Source: Eudorina sp. 2006-703-Eu-15
Taxonomy: Eukaryota > Chlorophyta > Chlorophyceae > Chlamydomonadales > Volvocaceae
NCBI GenBank assembly: GCA_003117195.1
Contig: BDSI01000044.1
Span: 251,952-315,951 of the forward strand
Direction of reading: 5' to 3'
DNA: 64,000 bases
Shown: piece after piece, positions 22,466 to 34,499 of the stretch
Layout of the letters: each line of letters starts with the position of its first letter
How positions within the stretch are numbered: position 1 is the first letter of the stretch
The notes under the pieces: generated by a model
The model's database searches: none
Seen by the model: only the letters and a program-made list of their open reading frames with translations
Told to the model about the DNA's origin: nothing
Position numbers and translations under genes: made by a program

Positions 22466-25317
22466 ATGGTCGCTGTTCCCGCCGTAGTCACCAAGACCGT
22501 CGATCGGCTTACCGCCGAATTCGACAAGCTTTCTACCACTCAGAAATATGCAGTCGGCGTTGCGGGCGGCGTGGCGTCGCTCTACCTGGTCGGCAAATTG
22601 TTCTTCAAGTCGACCGATACGTCGAAGCCGACGACATTTCAGTTGACTGGTGGATCGATTGATGCCACAAAGGTCAAGACTGAGTTCGATGCGTACTCGG
22701 ACAGCTACGGCAAGAACGCGGGCGAGGGCATCGTTGATCGGTCGAAAACCGTTCACCTCGTCGACGTCTTCTACAGCCTTGTCACCGACATCTACGAGTG
22801 GGGCTGGGGTCAGTCGTTCCACTTTTCGCCCAAGCTTCCGAACAAGGACCTGCGCGCCTCGGAGGCCGCGCATGAGGCGCGCATCGCCGCGCTGCTGCGC
22901 CTCCGCCCCGGCATGAAGGCCCTGGACTGCGGCTGCGGTGTGGGTGGCCCAATGCGCACTGTGGCCTCTGTTAGCGGAGCTCACGTCACCGGCATCACCA
23001 TCAACCAGTACCAAGTGGACCGCGCCAAGGCTCATAACGCGAGGGTACGCAAGCGCGGGAAGTGTAACGCCAACAAGAACCTCGTTGGCGCGAAAATGAC
23101 CTGTCATATTAAACAAATAAACTAATCTCTAACCATGCACCTTTTTTTGCTTGCAGCAAGGAGTGGCGCCGCTCACCGATGTCGTCCGCGGCGACTTCCT
23201 GAACATGCCATTCAAGGAGGGCACCTTCGACGGCGCCTACGCTATTGAGGCGACTTGCCACGCCCCCAAGGTACTGGTTACAATGCTTGTGATGCTGGCG
23301 CCGCGATGTATCGTTAGTGACTGCCAAGCCACTCGCCTCATGCTTCTCCCATATCAACTTGCAACCCGCGGACTCGGCCGACTCAAACCCCCCCTTCCGC
23401 GTTGTGTGCGTTTGTGCCCTATTGATGGCTCCCGCAGCTGGAGGGCGTGTACAGTGAGATCTTCCGCGTCCTGAAGCCGGGCAGCTTCTTCGTGTCGTAC
23501 GAGTGGGTCTCGACGCACAAGTACGACCCCAGCAACCCTGAGCACGTCAAGATCATTGACGAGATCAACTTCGGCAACGGTCTGCCGGTGGGTCCCACTA
23601 CCAGAGTTTGGGAGTGACGTCCAGGGGTTGTGATGGTGGATATGGGTGCGCGTGTGGGTGTGGGTAGGGCTACTCTTGGGGGTGTTCCGAGTGGAAGGGC
23701 TCGCCACTTCTTAGTTGTTGACCCCGGAGGACCCCAAAATAGTCGTGAGCCGAACCTCCCTTGCCACCTCGTGAGTGACCATCCTATGGCACTGGGCGTC
23801 GACACAGCAGCCACACCCCCACCCCATCCCTCCAGAACTGTTAAGAACACTGAACTGCGCCCAGCCGTCCTCCCACCTGTGCTCGCATGCCTGAGCGGTG
23901 GACTTGGTAGGTAGCTGGCAGCCCGCATACCACCCAACAGCGTTGGGTCCGTCCCCTCCGACCGCCGTCGGCCCTCCCTGCCGTTGCAACACCCCGCAGG
24001 AGATGCGCACCTGGAAGCAAGCCGAGGACGCCGGCAAGTCCGTGGGCTTCGAGCTCGTCATGTCGCTGGACCTGGCCACCGCCTCCGTCGTGTCGGGCCC
24101 CTGGTGGGTGGCGCCTCTCCTCTCTTTGAAAGCGGCGGCGGTGGGAGGGGTCTTCGGATCGGGGGAAATCGGGGGCCGGGGGACCCCTTTCGGGCCTTGT
24201 TTCGCGGCCTTGCTCACCCGGCCCCTGCGGGTCGGGGAAGGGCCGAGCTTGGCCCCGGCCTCTATTGACGTCTTCCAGGAAATCGAGTTCGGTGTTCGGT
24301 GACAACTCCGTGGGTGGACACGTTGGGGATCAGCGGTGCGACTGTGCGCGTTTCAACAGTCAGTGCTTGATTAGGATGCCCCCGAGGGACAGCGTCCCGG
24401 CCCCGTTTTGCCTGACTTGCTGTTGAGCTTCCGGGGGCTGGGTTTCCCCTGACGGCCCTGGCCGTTTCGTTTTGTACGGCATAGGGAGGATCCTGGAGCT
24501 CTGGCCGCTGCGCGCAAGAGCACGGCCTGGTGCGAAATGCAGTTAATGTGGTGTTATGAGCCTCTTGAAAAGGACTTCGACGTTGTTGGGTGGGAGAACT
24601 CTGCCCCGGACGGGTGCAATTGAATCCGGTTCGGACGCAGTCCCGGGGCGTCGCCGTAAGGCTTTGATGCATTCTACAGGCCCGGTTGCCCGCTCTATAA
24701 TCTCGTACATTGTTCCACAAGAGTGTGCAGGGATGTGTCAAGCGAGGAAGCGAAATCGGCCGACAGCATATGGCTGATATTGATGTAGCTCATCGGCGAC
24801 GCCGATACCTGCCGCCGCCAAATCCTGTTTCGTGCAGGGTGCGGTGGCGTTGATCGATCTCATCTGTCACGGCTATCTCTTACCATTGACTCTTACACCT
24901 CATTGTTCGCCACCCCGATCCTTTGCGGCTGGCCAGGTACGAGCGCCTGCGCATGGGCAAGTACACCCACGCCATCAACCACGCCATGGTCACCGCCGTG
25001 GACTCCATCGGTCTGGCCCCCAAGGTGGGTGGGTGGGTTCGTCCCCGCTTGTCCGTCCAAAGGGCGGCCGTGGCCGTCGCCTAACGGCCGTGTGGTGCTG
25101 GATAGGAGTGGAGACACGAGACAGAGACGGAGGAGACGACGCGGCGGGCTGTCAACCCTTATCCCGCTGGGCATAGGCGGGGGGCACCGAGGGCTCCCCC
25201 TGCGGGCCTCTTGAGGTCCCCCCCGTGTGCCGCCCACACGGGGCGGCAGGGGACCGCAATGTGGAGGGGCGCAGTGGGCGGGAAGAGGGGGTGATGCGTC
25301 CGTGCACATCGACATGG

Positions 25318-25351
<34 letters not shown>

Positions 25352-25552
25352 CACGGTGTCCCTTCCCCTGCTGCCCTGCCCACCCACCTCTACCCACCCG
25401 CCCCCTCCCCCCCCCTCGTCCTCCAGGGTCTGAAGGAGGTCCATCACATGCTGGTCGAGGTGGCCAAGAGCCTCATCCAGGGAGGGGAGACCGGCGTCTT
25501 TACCCCCATGCACCTGCTGCTATTCCGCAAGCCGGAGGCCCCGGCCAAGTAA
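22466..25552 (+). CDS. SMT1: Sterol C-24 methyltransferase
   Basis: Six in-phase exons: 22466-23044, 23157-23270, 23438-23587, 24000-24103, 24937-25024, 25427-25552; about 386 residues, the usual size. It transfers a methyl group from S-adenosylmethionine to C-24 of the sterol side chain (ERG6 family; ER membrane). Visible hallmarks are the aromatic sterol-binding motif [11 protein letters not shown] (residues 110-120), the SAM-binding motif LDCGCGVG (153-160), the conserved IEATCHAP, and FRVLKPG in exon 3. A short hydrophobic N-terminal segment (about 27-47) fits membrane association. The ATG at 22466 is chosen because it sits in a GCCATGG context and gives the family length; the frame upstream has no ATG. 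Codon use is less extreme in exon 1 than in the neighbours. Confidence 0.95.
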
Positions 25553-26883
25553 AGCGCCCGCTGGCGGAGAGGAAGCTCCGAACTGTCGAGTAAGCTCCCG
25601 ACGGCGCTGCGTCATCACAGCTGCACGTGGTAGCTTCCCTTACTGGCACCTGGGGCTCTGAGGCCCAAGCCGGGGAGCCGAGATCTCCGGAGAGCGTTGG
25701 GCGGATGTGGACGTCTGTGGTGCCTGGGACGAATTCAAGAGAGGATGATGAGGTTGCGTGCGTGGAGGGAGGGGGTTAATGCATGGGGCCATTCCTGTTG
25801 GCCCGGGTGGTAGTTTCGAGACAGATTCGGGTTCTCGTGTTATGGTAACAATGATTGAGAGCGGCCTTGTTCCGGTCGGGCGGTCGTGGTGGATTTGTTG
25901 GCATCGCAGGATAGTTAGTTCTGACTTGGTGCGTGACAGAGTTAACTTGTGCTGGCTGTGGCGGTAATCGTGGGTGCTTGTTAACGGCTTCCCCTGTGCC
26001 GATTTTGAGGTTGTTTCCCGGTGGTGCGTTCTTTGGAAGGGGATCACTGGTCGGTGTTGAGCGGGTTGCGGTGTGGAGCAGATCTCTAGACGTACACGAT
26101 CCAAACCAAGCATTTTTGACGACCAAATCACTTCTGACGAGACCTGACGGCCGGCGACGGCCCAAGAATAACTCCCGACAAGGCCTTGGCGACTTGTCAG
26201 TTGCATGGATATGCGCCTTCCGTCCCTTCCAATCTTGTTGGGATAGAGATGGAAAGCCAAATGGTATGGAGGTGGTAGCGCAGTGGTGGTTGGTGATGGT
26301 GGTGGAAGGATGACGATTGATCTATTTACCCACGTGTCAGTACCCGACGAGGGAAGCTTTCCCAATGCCGGCATATTTATCTGTTGCAGGCTGGCGCCGG
26401 TGGTGGGTTGGGGAACTTCGGGGGCTGGGCGATCGGGGCTCATCGAGGGGGGTGCCACCTCCCTCCCTTCGGTCCGAAGGGCGGCGACGCGTTGACGGGG
26501 GAGTCCCGCTGTCCCCAAAGGGGTATCAGGCGACGCGGAATGAATGTGCGGCACCCGAGCCGTCCGATTTTGACGAATTCAAGAGGTTTCTGTTGGGTGT
26601 CGTCCGGCACGGACGTGCGGTCAGCAAGGTGGGGGTTCTGTGTGAGAGAGCGAGTCGTGTGAGACGTGCAGAGACGGGTTTGTGTGCACTCTTTGGTGGT
26701 GTGCTTTGTGTGGTGGTTTATGCTTGAACCTGCTCTAATCGCGCTGGTTTGGGTCTGGAGGACATTGGCGGGGGTCACCGTCATGACCGGCGGGCTACTC
26801 CCGACCGCGACCTCTACAGCACGGCAGTGTGGGTCGCTGTCGATCCCCAACCCTCGTCATCCCGGTATGTGCCGCATCCTCCG

Positions 26884-26888
26884 TGTAA
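26884..26888 (+). terminator. Candidate poly(A) signal TGTAA for SMT1
   Basis: The first plus-strand TGTAA seen after the SMT1 stop. It implies a 3' UTR of about 1.3 kb, long but possible. Confidence 0.3.
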
Positions 26889-27268
26889 TGGATAACGCCC
26901 GCCAAACAGATGCCGTCCATAGTTGCCCATCGTCATTGCCCGGTCAAGAGCCTCTGATGTCGCTGCCCAGCCAGTTAAAGAGTCACCCTGCCCACTCGAG
27001 AAGGATTCCGGGACGAACGCAGAAACCAGCAAGACTTCCGTCCTAACATCTGGCCACAGCCACCCTCCTCCGTATACCGCCGTCGGGGTGTTCACCCCAC
27101 TCCACCAACGCCGCAACCCCCCTGGAGCACATTCGCCCCGTGCTCCCTCTCCGCATCCAAGCTGCTGGGTGCGTACTGGACTCCGCCATCATGGAGTGCA
27201 TTTCAGATCACAACGGACCTCAGCTGTCTCACCGCCGTGACCCACCAGAGAACGCATTACGGTATATG

Positions 27269-27273
27269 TTACA
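27269..27273 (-). terminator. Candidate poly(A) signal TGTAA for the VWFA gene
   Basis: TTACA on the + strand, about 640 nt beyond the VWFA stop codon in its sense direction. Confidence 0.35.
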
Positions 27274-27908
27274 GTGGACCCCGCTAGGGTCATCGGTGAC
27301 AGCCGCAGCTTCCTCAGCCTACACTGCAGCAACGCCACCGCGCCACCACCGTGGCGCACCGGACGGGCTCTACAAGTGCACCGAGCACCACCTCTACCTG
27401 GGAACCACCCCGGTCCTGAGGACCGGCCATGGATAGATATGGTACACCCTTCGGTGAAACAGCGCCGATGCATTCATCCTAACTTCCTGAGAGTCCGCCC
27501 CTAGGCAGCCCGATTCCGGACTGCACCAGACATACCACCTACGACGATGTCTTCCAGAAGCCTGCTCCTAACTGTCCTCCCCCCCTCATGCGCCACCCTG
27601 CTGCGTCCATTCCGTCTTCCCCGCCCGCTGTGGACGCCGCGACCGATCCTGCTCAGCCCCGCCCCCCTCAGCCCCGCTCAGCCCCGCCCCGCCCTGCTCA
27701 GCCCCGCCCCCCTCAGCCCCGCCCCCCTCAGCCCCGCCCCGCCATCGCCATCCTGGCACCTGCCCCGCCCTGCGCCTCCTGCTTTGCGCCGCTGCACCCG
27801 CTGCGCGCCAGACCCGCCCCGCCCCGTGGCCCCCGCCCCACAACCCTCGGCCCCCCCACACACACCCTCGCTCGCCCGCGCGTGTCGGACGTTCCACGAG
27901 CTCCCCCG

Positions 27909-30900
27909 TCACGAGCTGCTGCCCTTTGGGGGCGGCGGTGCGGCCTTGCTGCCGCTGGGGCCGCCGCCGCCGTAGGCGGACGAGCCGACGAACGCGCGGG
28001 CCGTCTGTCGTACACTGGACTTGCACTTGTAGTCGTACTGCTCCAGGCAGGGCTTGGTGCTCATCGTGCCGGTCGCCAGGCGCTGCTGCTTGAGCGCCTG
28101 GACGGTGGTCGCCACGTCGGCGCAGCTGCTCTGATCCATCTGCCAGCAGACGATGCGGTGGAGGGGGTGCGGGCGGGCAAAGAGGGGGCGGGTCCATGGG
28201 GGCAAAGAGGGGACGGGTCAAAGCCGGAAGGGGAGCTCGGGTGTTCGTAGAAAGCAAATCGCTCGCGACTGCAGTGCGGGCGATTTTGTGGCGAGGGCTG
28301 CGGGCGGCGCCCTGGTTTCGGAGAGCAGTCCAGCGGCTTACCCCTCCAGGACGGTCGGGTGGTGCAACCTAGCAACCTAGCAACCTAGCAACCTAGCAAC
28401 TAGGATATGAGCAAAGCATGTACAGGCGACGCTCGGGGCTCGTTGACCGTATGCGCACCCCGCACCCAGGTGTGTGTACACTAGAGACCCGGTGCGAGAC
28501 CCGCGGTTCACGAAGGCGAAGGAACAACTCTACTGTCGTACTACTGTCGTAACTGTCGTACCATCGCGCGCGGCTTGATGGATATCCTGGCGGCCCTCGT
28601 CTGCTCCACCAGCGCCGACACCGCCTTCACTTGCAGCAGCGGCGACGTCGTCAGCTTCAGCAGCTGCTCGTCCAGCACCTTGTGCGCGCCGCTGACGTCA
28701 CCCGGCGGCCCGGTCGCCGCCGCGAGCTGCGCCGCCTCGATCGCGTCGACCGTCTCAAACCGCGCCGCCGTCACAAACACCACCTCAGCCGGCAACTGAC
28801 CCGCGGGTCGCGGCGCCGAGCTGCGCTGCACTCGCAAGACCGCGTCGCGCGCGACGCGCTGCCCCCTCGCCACGTCCGTGTACTGCAGAGCGACCTCAAC
28901 GAGCTCCGAAACCGCAACGGCGTCCGCCGCCGCCGCCGCCGCCGCAGGCGGCATCCTCAGCACCAACAGGCACTCGCGGCTCTCCTCCGCAAACATGTCA
29001 TTGAAGGTGGCGCCGGTGGGTACGGCGGCGGCGCCGCCGCCGCCGGGGGCCTGCCGTGCCGTACGGCCCCGGGCGGCGCTGGTGGATGCGGTGGAGGCGG
29101 GTGAGTAGGGGGAGGCGGAGTGGAGGACACGTCCCCCGGATCTGAAGGCGGTGAGGGTGACCCCGGGTCGGGTCCGCACCTCCAGGCGGACCGATGTGGC
29201 CACCACCGCGAGGAGACCGCCCAGGGCTGCGGCGGGGAAGGAGAGGGGGAGGGCGTGGAGGGGCGCGGAGAGGGGAGAGGGGATGTCGCGACATTGGAGC
29301 CTGGTTGGCACATCAGTCAGTTACAACTGCGCTGTCTGTCGGGGGGGGGAGAGGGGGGACGGCCGCCACTCCCTTCCCCTCCGTGTTGCCCATCACACAC
29401 CCGCCCACCCAAGCCCCATGCGCCAGCTACCGGGCCCCCAGACCACCACCGCCAGCATCAGCCCCACAGCCCCACCCCAGTTCCAGGCCCCCCCAACGAC
29501 GCACCATCTCCGAAACCACAAGCGATGTCGTCCGTACAGCTGATGTAGTAGTACACGCCGCTCTGCGCCTCCGCCACCTGCTGCAGCAGCTCCACGCTGT
29601 GCCCCGACCCGAACCCGAACGTGTGGACCGTCACGTGCTGCCCGGTGGGGGCCTGTACGGCCTGCAGACTGGAGATGATCTCGGCGGAGGTGGAGGGACC
29701 TGGCGGGTGGGGAGGGGGCGGGGGAGGGGCCGGGAAGGGGAGGGGGAGGGGAAGGGGGAGGGGAGGGGCCGGGGGAGGGGGAGGGGCCTCGTCAAGAGGT
29801 GATTTTTCGGAGTCCGCAGGGGGCCCAGAACGAAGGCCGCGATGACATTAATTACCCTAATAGACATAGCATGGAGGAAGAGGTGTGTATGTGTGTATGT
29901 ATAACAAGAAACTCACCCATAACCGCCCAGAGGTGTGTGTTATTTAAGCAGGCAGAACAGAAGTGCGTGCTATGCGAGGGACCGCCCAGAGGTGTGTGTG
30001 TGTGTGGGGGGGGGGGTTGAGGGGCCACCGGGGCATATGCCTTGCCTTGCCCGCCGACTGGGGGACACTGGCTGATTCAGGCCTACCGTTACTACGCGAA
30101 ATGAAAGTGCGGGGCTTAGCGGCTGCGGTACTAGTAATCAACAAACAACCTCCTGACCGCCCATAGACCCACCATCGGTGGCCTGGCCGTCCGTAAACAG
30201 GAAACAGCTGTGCACCAACCGCGACGCATCGTCTCCGCCGGCCGCCTTGCCGCGGCCGCCCTTCTTGCCGCCGCCGCCACCTTCACGCAGCGCCACCTCT
30301 GCCTCCATCTGCTGCCGCACACCCGCCACCAGACCGTCGTACAACGCCGTACTCCCGCTCGCGTGCAGCGCCTCCACCGCGGCGTGTGCCAGCGCGCGCG
30401 AGGGCGGCGTCATCCGCAGCAGCGGCAGGTCCTCGCGCACCTCCCCCGCGTAGCTGACCAGCCCCAGGTAGTCCTGGTCTGACAGCTGGTCGATGAGGAA
30501 GTGGCAGGTCTCCCGCACCAGTCGGATGCGCTCACCGGACATGGATCCGGAGCGGTCCAATACACACGTGAGGGCCACCTGGGCTCGGTTGGGGACCTCG
30601 GGTATGGCCTGGAGGGGGGCGGGTGGGCAGGTTGGGTGGGGGTTGGGTGGGGGCGGGTTGGGGGTGGGAGTGGGGTTGGGCTTTGGGGAGGATTGGGGGG
30701 GAGTGGGGGTGGTAACAGGGGTGAGAGTGGGGTGGGGAGTTTGGGAACTCAGGATGAGGGCCGGGGAAGAGCGCCAGCCGGGGGCGAGGAAAGGTCTGCG
30801 CGGGTCGGGTCAGGTGCCGGCAATGGCTGGAGGATGTGAGGGAAGGCCGCAGCTTGAGGCCGTTTGCTGCAGTGCAGGAGAAGCGGAGGTCGATGGCCAC

Positions 30901-32649
30901 CGCCGCCTCAGGGCCCCCACCCCCCCTGGGTGCGGTAGAAGGGTTACCCTCCTGATATCAACCGCATCCATCGCACTGCGCTACCGGACTACTGGGTACG
31001 GGTACCTTGGGACGTGATACCGCTGGTCCTTCCCGTCCCTTCCGTCCTTCCCCTATCCCTGCCCCCATCCTGGCCCCCATCCTGGCCCCCATCCCTGGCC
31101 CCTATCACCCCCCCTCACCCCGCCTCACCCCGCCACCGGCGGCTGCTCACCTTGAGACTGATTACGGCGCGGACCTCCTCCTCCAGAATGCCGTACTGCT
31201 CGTACTCGGGTACCACAGACACGGAAAGCGCGTCGGCCGCTCCCTCGCTCCCCTCCTCCTCCTCCTCCTCCCCGCTGTCCGCGGCGCCCTCCCCCGCGGG
31301 TCGCTCCAGGGGGCACCCACTGGGCTCCGCCGCTGGGCCGCGCTTCACCTTGTCGACCAGCTTCCTGACCTTGTCGCGCAGCTCGGCCGGGTCCACGTCG
31401 AGGTCGAGGTCAGATGTGGGGCCCGGGGCTTGGCGCAAGCAGCCGGTGACAGGGTCGACGGCGGGGACGGGGGGAGGGACGGGGGAAGGGGCGGGGCCAG
31501 TGGCGGCGACGGGCCCCAGTTGGAAGAGCGGGGCCAGCTCGGGCAGGGTCGCGGCCACCGCGGCGAGCAGCTCGTGGCGCCGGGTCAGTGGAAGGCGGGC
31601 GGCCTGCGAGTGGGTGGCGGGGGCGGCGGGGTCTTGGATGAGTTGTGTGGTGGGAATGAGTGGGATGGGAGGTCAAAGAGTGAGGTGGGCGGGATGGGTC
31701 GTTGTGGGGGTTAGGGGGTGGGCGCGGGGCGGACGTATCGCCACACGGGCAGCTTTTTCTTTCTCCTCCTTTTCCTCCCCCCCTTATTTCTTCCTTTCCC
31801 ATGAACCGATTCAGTTTCCCTCCGTGTAGCTCTACGGGTCTTCGGCTCGTCTAGACCTTACATGGTGTGGTTAGAGGCTCTCAGGCGAGAGCCCCCACCA
31901 TGTAAGATGTAACCAACTTACAACTAACACAGGAACCGTGCAACAGGAGACGAGGGTTTCTCCGTGACAAATGGTGGAGGGCAGCTCTCCAACCGGCCAG
32001 CCCTGCTCCTTTGGGTCAGAGGTCGGCCCCCCCCCGCACCCTTGACTTCACACCAGCGATGCAACACCGATGGCAAATGTATTTGCTTTTACTGTTAAGA
32101 CCCCCAACCAAGTTGGTTGTGGCCAACGGTCCCTGCCGCCCATGCCCCATCCCCTCCTCCACACTTCCTTTATCGCCCCCTCGGCCGCCTCACCTCCTTG
32201 AGGATCACCGCCGCGGCTTTGGCCCGGGTGCCATAACCGGACGGGAACCTGTCATCATCATCGCCGCCCCCGCCGCGCCCGATCAAGTGGTTCAACTTGG
32301 ACATGACGGTTTGGCGCGACCCCGGCCTCGCCGCCGGCACCGACTGCTGCTGCGGCTGCTGTTGTTGCGGCTGCTGTTGCTGTTGCACGGACTTGGGACG
32401 GCTGCCCCAGGGTTTGGGGAACCTGGGAAGGCTGGTCAGGATGCTCTGGGAGGTGCTGCCGCCGCCGCCGCCGCCAAGGGTGCCGTCGTCGTCGTCGCTG
32501 TCAGCAACATTGACGTTGACAACGGTGAGATTAGAGTCACCGTTACCGTTACCGTTGTCGTTACCGTTGACGGTGGCAGCTGCTGCGGCGTCCTGGGGAG
32601 CACGAGTGGACCCCGCGCGGCCGCGAATGCGGTCGAAGAAGTGCTGCAT
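27909..32649 (-). CDS. VWFA-domain protein (plant EDA40/WAV3-like core, no RING)
   Basis: Six exons, all in phase: 32649-32194, 31603-31151, 30608-30173, 29699-29505, 29226-28562, 28139-27909; about 811 residues. The von Willebrand factor A domain starts at VALTCVLDRSGSMSG, whose DxSxS motif is the MIDAS metal site. It continues through FLFTDGQATDG and HTFGFGSGHS, then CGFGDALGGLLAVVA. This layout is that of plant vWA proteins of the EDA40/WAV3 type, but no Cys-rich RING precedes it. The N-terminus (MQHFFDRIRGRAGS) is followed by Asn/Gly, Gly and Gln tracts. Exon 2 has an acidic EEEEEEGSEG run before YEQYGILEEEVRAVISLK. The C-terminal exon ends in Gly/Pro/Ser. Cellular role unknown. A plausible-looking extra ORF at 30838-30900 was left out because no GT donor follows it. 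Confidence 0.85.
28365..28404 (+). repeat. CAACCTAG octamer repeat
   Basis: Four to five copies of an 8-bp unit in VWFA intron 28140-28561. Confidence 0.9.
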
Positions 32650-32985
32650 GGCTGCGGCGGTTGGAGGACTGCGACGAGCAGGCGAGAGGAAGACCTCGGG
32701 GAGGGGAGTGCGGCCCGGGGGAGAGGTGCCGTCTGGGTCCTGCAGTGGGAGAGGACAGAGAGGCGGCAGGGTGGCAGGTGTAGGTGCTGGCGGGTGCTGG
32801 CCGAGGAGGCCTGTTTGCGGAGGAGGTGCCAGTGTGGCGTTGCTGCGGTCTGGTGCGAGTTGGAATCAATATTAGGATGTGTCGGGATGTTGTCGTGACC
32901 ACGATGGGACACGGGACGCGATAGGGGGCTGAAGGATTTGTGCCCACAGATGTGCCCACAGATGCTCGGAGATGTGATCGGGAGG

Positions 32986-33228
32986 ATGAGCGAAATAACA
33001 ACGTTTTTTTATGTCAAGGATTTGAACACCAAGAAGTTCATCAGTTCGACCACCTGCCCTTCGAAGGAAGTACGGTACCTGCAGAATGCGCAGCAATTCG
33101 TTCCAAATTGCGTTTTTGAGATCAGTAGTCTTGCTGCTGAAGAGCCCCCGCACAAGAAAACCGAGAGTTCTTTTATCGGCCGCTGGCGAAACCGTGAGGA
33201 CGAACAGTGGCGGATGCTAAGCACGTAG
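32986..33228 (+). CDS. Unrecognised small ORF, divergent to the VWFA gene
   Basis: From the ATG at 32986 an 80-residue frame (MSEITTFFYVKDLNTKKFISS...) has balanced composition and lower GC than the flanking genes. It ends LST at a stop that coincides with a GTAGGT donor-like site (33225), so it may be a first exon. A Gln/Ala-rich frame at about 33399-33510 could be a later exon, but no phase-consistent join was found. It could be a genuine short gene sharing a promoter region with the VWFA gene, or a remnant. No family recognised. Confidence 0.33.
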   Translation: MSEITTFFYVKDLNTKKFISSTTCPSKEVRYLQNAQQFVPNCVFEISSLAAEEPPHKKTESSFIGRWRNREDEQWRMLST

Positions 33229-34027
33229 GTAGTTTACTAGGAGATTACCTAGATGCCCCTTTGCAGACACTGCTAAGGTAAGATGTGCGCAAGGTGGCGT
33301 AGCAGGATTACTATCGCCAAATCTCGTCACGTAAGAGAACGTCAGCTTGTACTCGTGTATTGGGTTAAATGTAGTATGCTTCAGAAGCTGCGTTCTAAAT
33401 GCACACCAACGCAGCTTCCAGCCGCGGCTCCCAGCAGGCGGTTGCCCAACAGGGCCCAACCGCCAGACGCCGGCAGCCTCCGGCAGCTCCTCGGTCCACG
33501 ACTATGCACTCACGGCAAATTTCGGCTGCAAATATATTATTCTGCGCAACTGAATCGTTCCCTGCGTCGCGGTCCCGTGCCGCCCGTGAGCGCAACGGGA
33601 TGCGTAATTATGTCCATCGCTATTCCTGATGTCTCTTTCAGGTACTAAATCACTATTTAGGGGTTAATGTTTTAGATTTGATTGCAAAGTTATCGACTTC
33701 GGGTGCTTTGGGTTTTGGTGGCTTTCAGTCGGGCTATTGAATACCCCTTTCGCCTTGTAGATGCCAATCCAACTATCATTTGCAATCATGTCTATAATCC
33801 TACCAATAACAATAAGTCCTGGGGATTCGCGTTCGGGCACAGTGAAAACGGCTTCCAGTAGCAACATTGGCCATTGTCCGTACACGAGGGACTCACGTTG
33901 AACTGACCCCCAGCGGTCTGTAGATTCACGCACACTACAGACTGCACCACGGATCGCACTGAAGGTCTCAATGTAACTTATAAGACGCATTGTGGGCAAT
34001 GCATGTTCCTGGGTGTGAGGCGTGTAT

Positions 34028-34052
34028 GTAGGGTTTAGGGTTTAGGGTTCAC
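34028..34052 (+). repeat. Interstitial telomere-like TTTAGGG repeats
   Basis: Three tandem TTTAGGG units (TAGGGTTTAGGGTTTAGGG). This is the Arabidopsis-type repeat, also known from some volvocine algae; Chlamydomonas has TTTTAGGG. Confidence 0.85.
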
Positions 34053-34186
34053 TGCGAGGTATGTGCTGCACACTTGATGTGCGGGTGGAAAACATGGTGG
34101 AAAATATGGAATTTCTGTTCCCGATTTCTGACACAACATCGATATTCCCGCTTTCTGACACAACCAACCCTGTGCGAGAGGACCCC

Positions 34187-34490
34187 TAGCCGCCAGGGGT
34201 GCTAGGGCTAGCGGCTAGGGCCTAGCCGCTAGGTGGCGTTGGGCTGGCGTTGAGCTAGCAGGCTAGCAGGCTAAGCTGCTATATCGGCCCTATCAGCTAG
34301 GCTAGCCGGATACCCTATACTATCGGCTAGGCTGTCAGCTAGGCTATTGGCAAGGCTATCTGATAGCCTACTAGCCAATAGGCTATCTGACAGCGTATAG
34401 GCTAGGCCTAGCCGGTTAAGCTATGGGATAGCCTATCAGATAGGGCTAGCCGCAAGGTTATTCACTAGGCTATCGGCTAGGGCGGCTGGC
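34187..34490. repeat. Degenerate CTAG/GCTATC palindromic array
   Basis: About 300 bp built almost wholly from short self-complementary words such as GGCTAG, CTAGCC, GGCTATC and GATAGCC. Many adjacent pairs can form hairpins. There is no fixed period. Confidence 0.85.
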
Positions 34491-34499
34491 TTTGCCAAT

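Larger units (their letters stand above)
25553..27908. other. Convergent 3' region of SMT1 and the VWFA gene
   Basis: About 2.35 kb between stops. Open frames occur on both strands (for example minus 25640-26554) but none shows a recognisable domain or alga-like codon bias. One TGTAA lies on each strand (26884-26888 plus; 27269-27273 minus). A CAGCCCCGCCCC-type tandem tract is at 27655-27745. Confidence 0.4.

Noticed and set aside
25640..26554. 304-codon minus ORF
   Set aside because: Lies in the convergent SMT1/VWFA 3' region, lacks codon bias and domains, and is Pro/Ser/Thr-rich as expected of an antisense frame.
30838..30960. Possible VWFA exon (AIDLRFSCTAANGLKLRP)
   Set aside because: No GT donor follows in sense before low-complexity sequence, and exons 31151 and 30608 join in phase without it.
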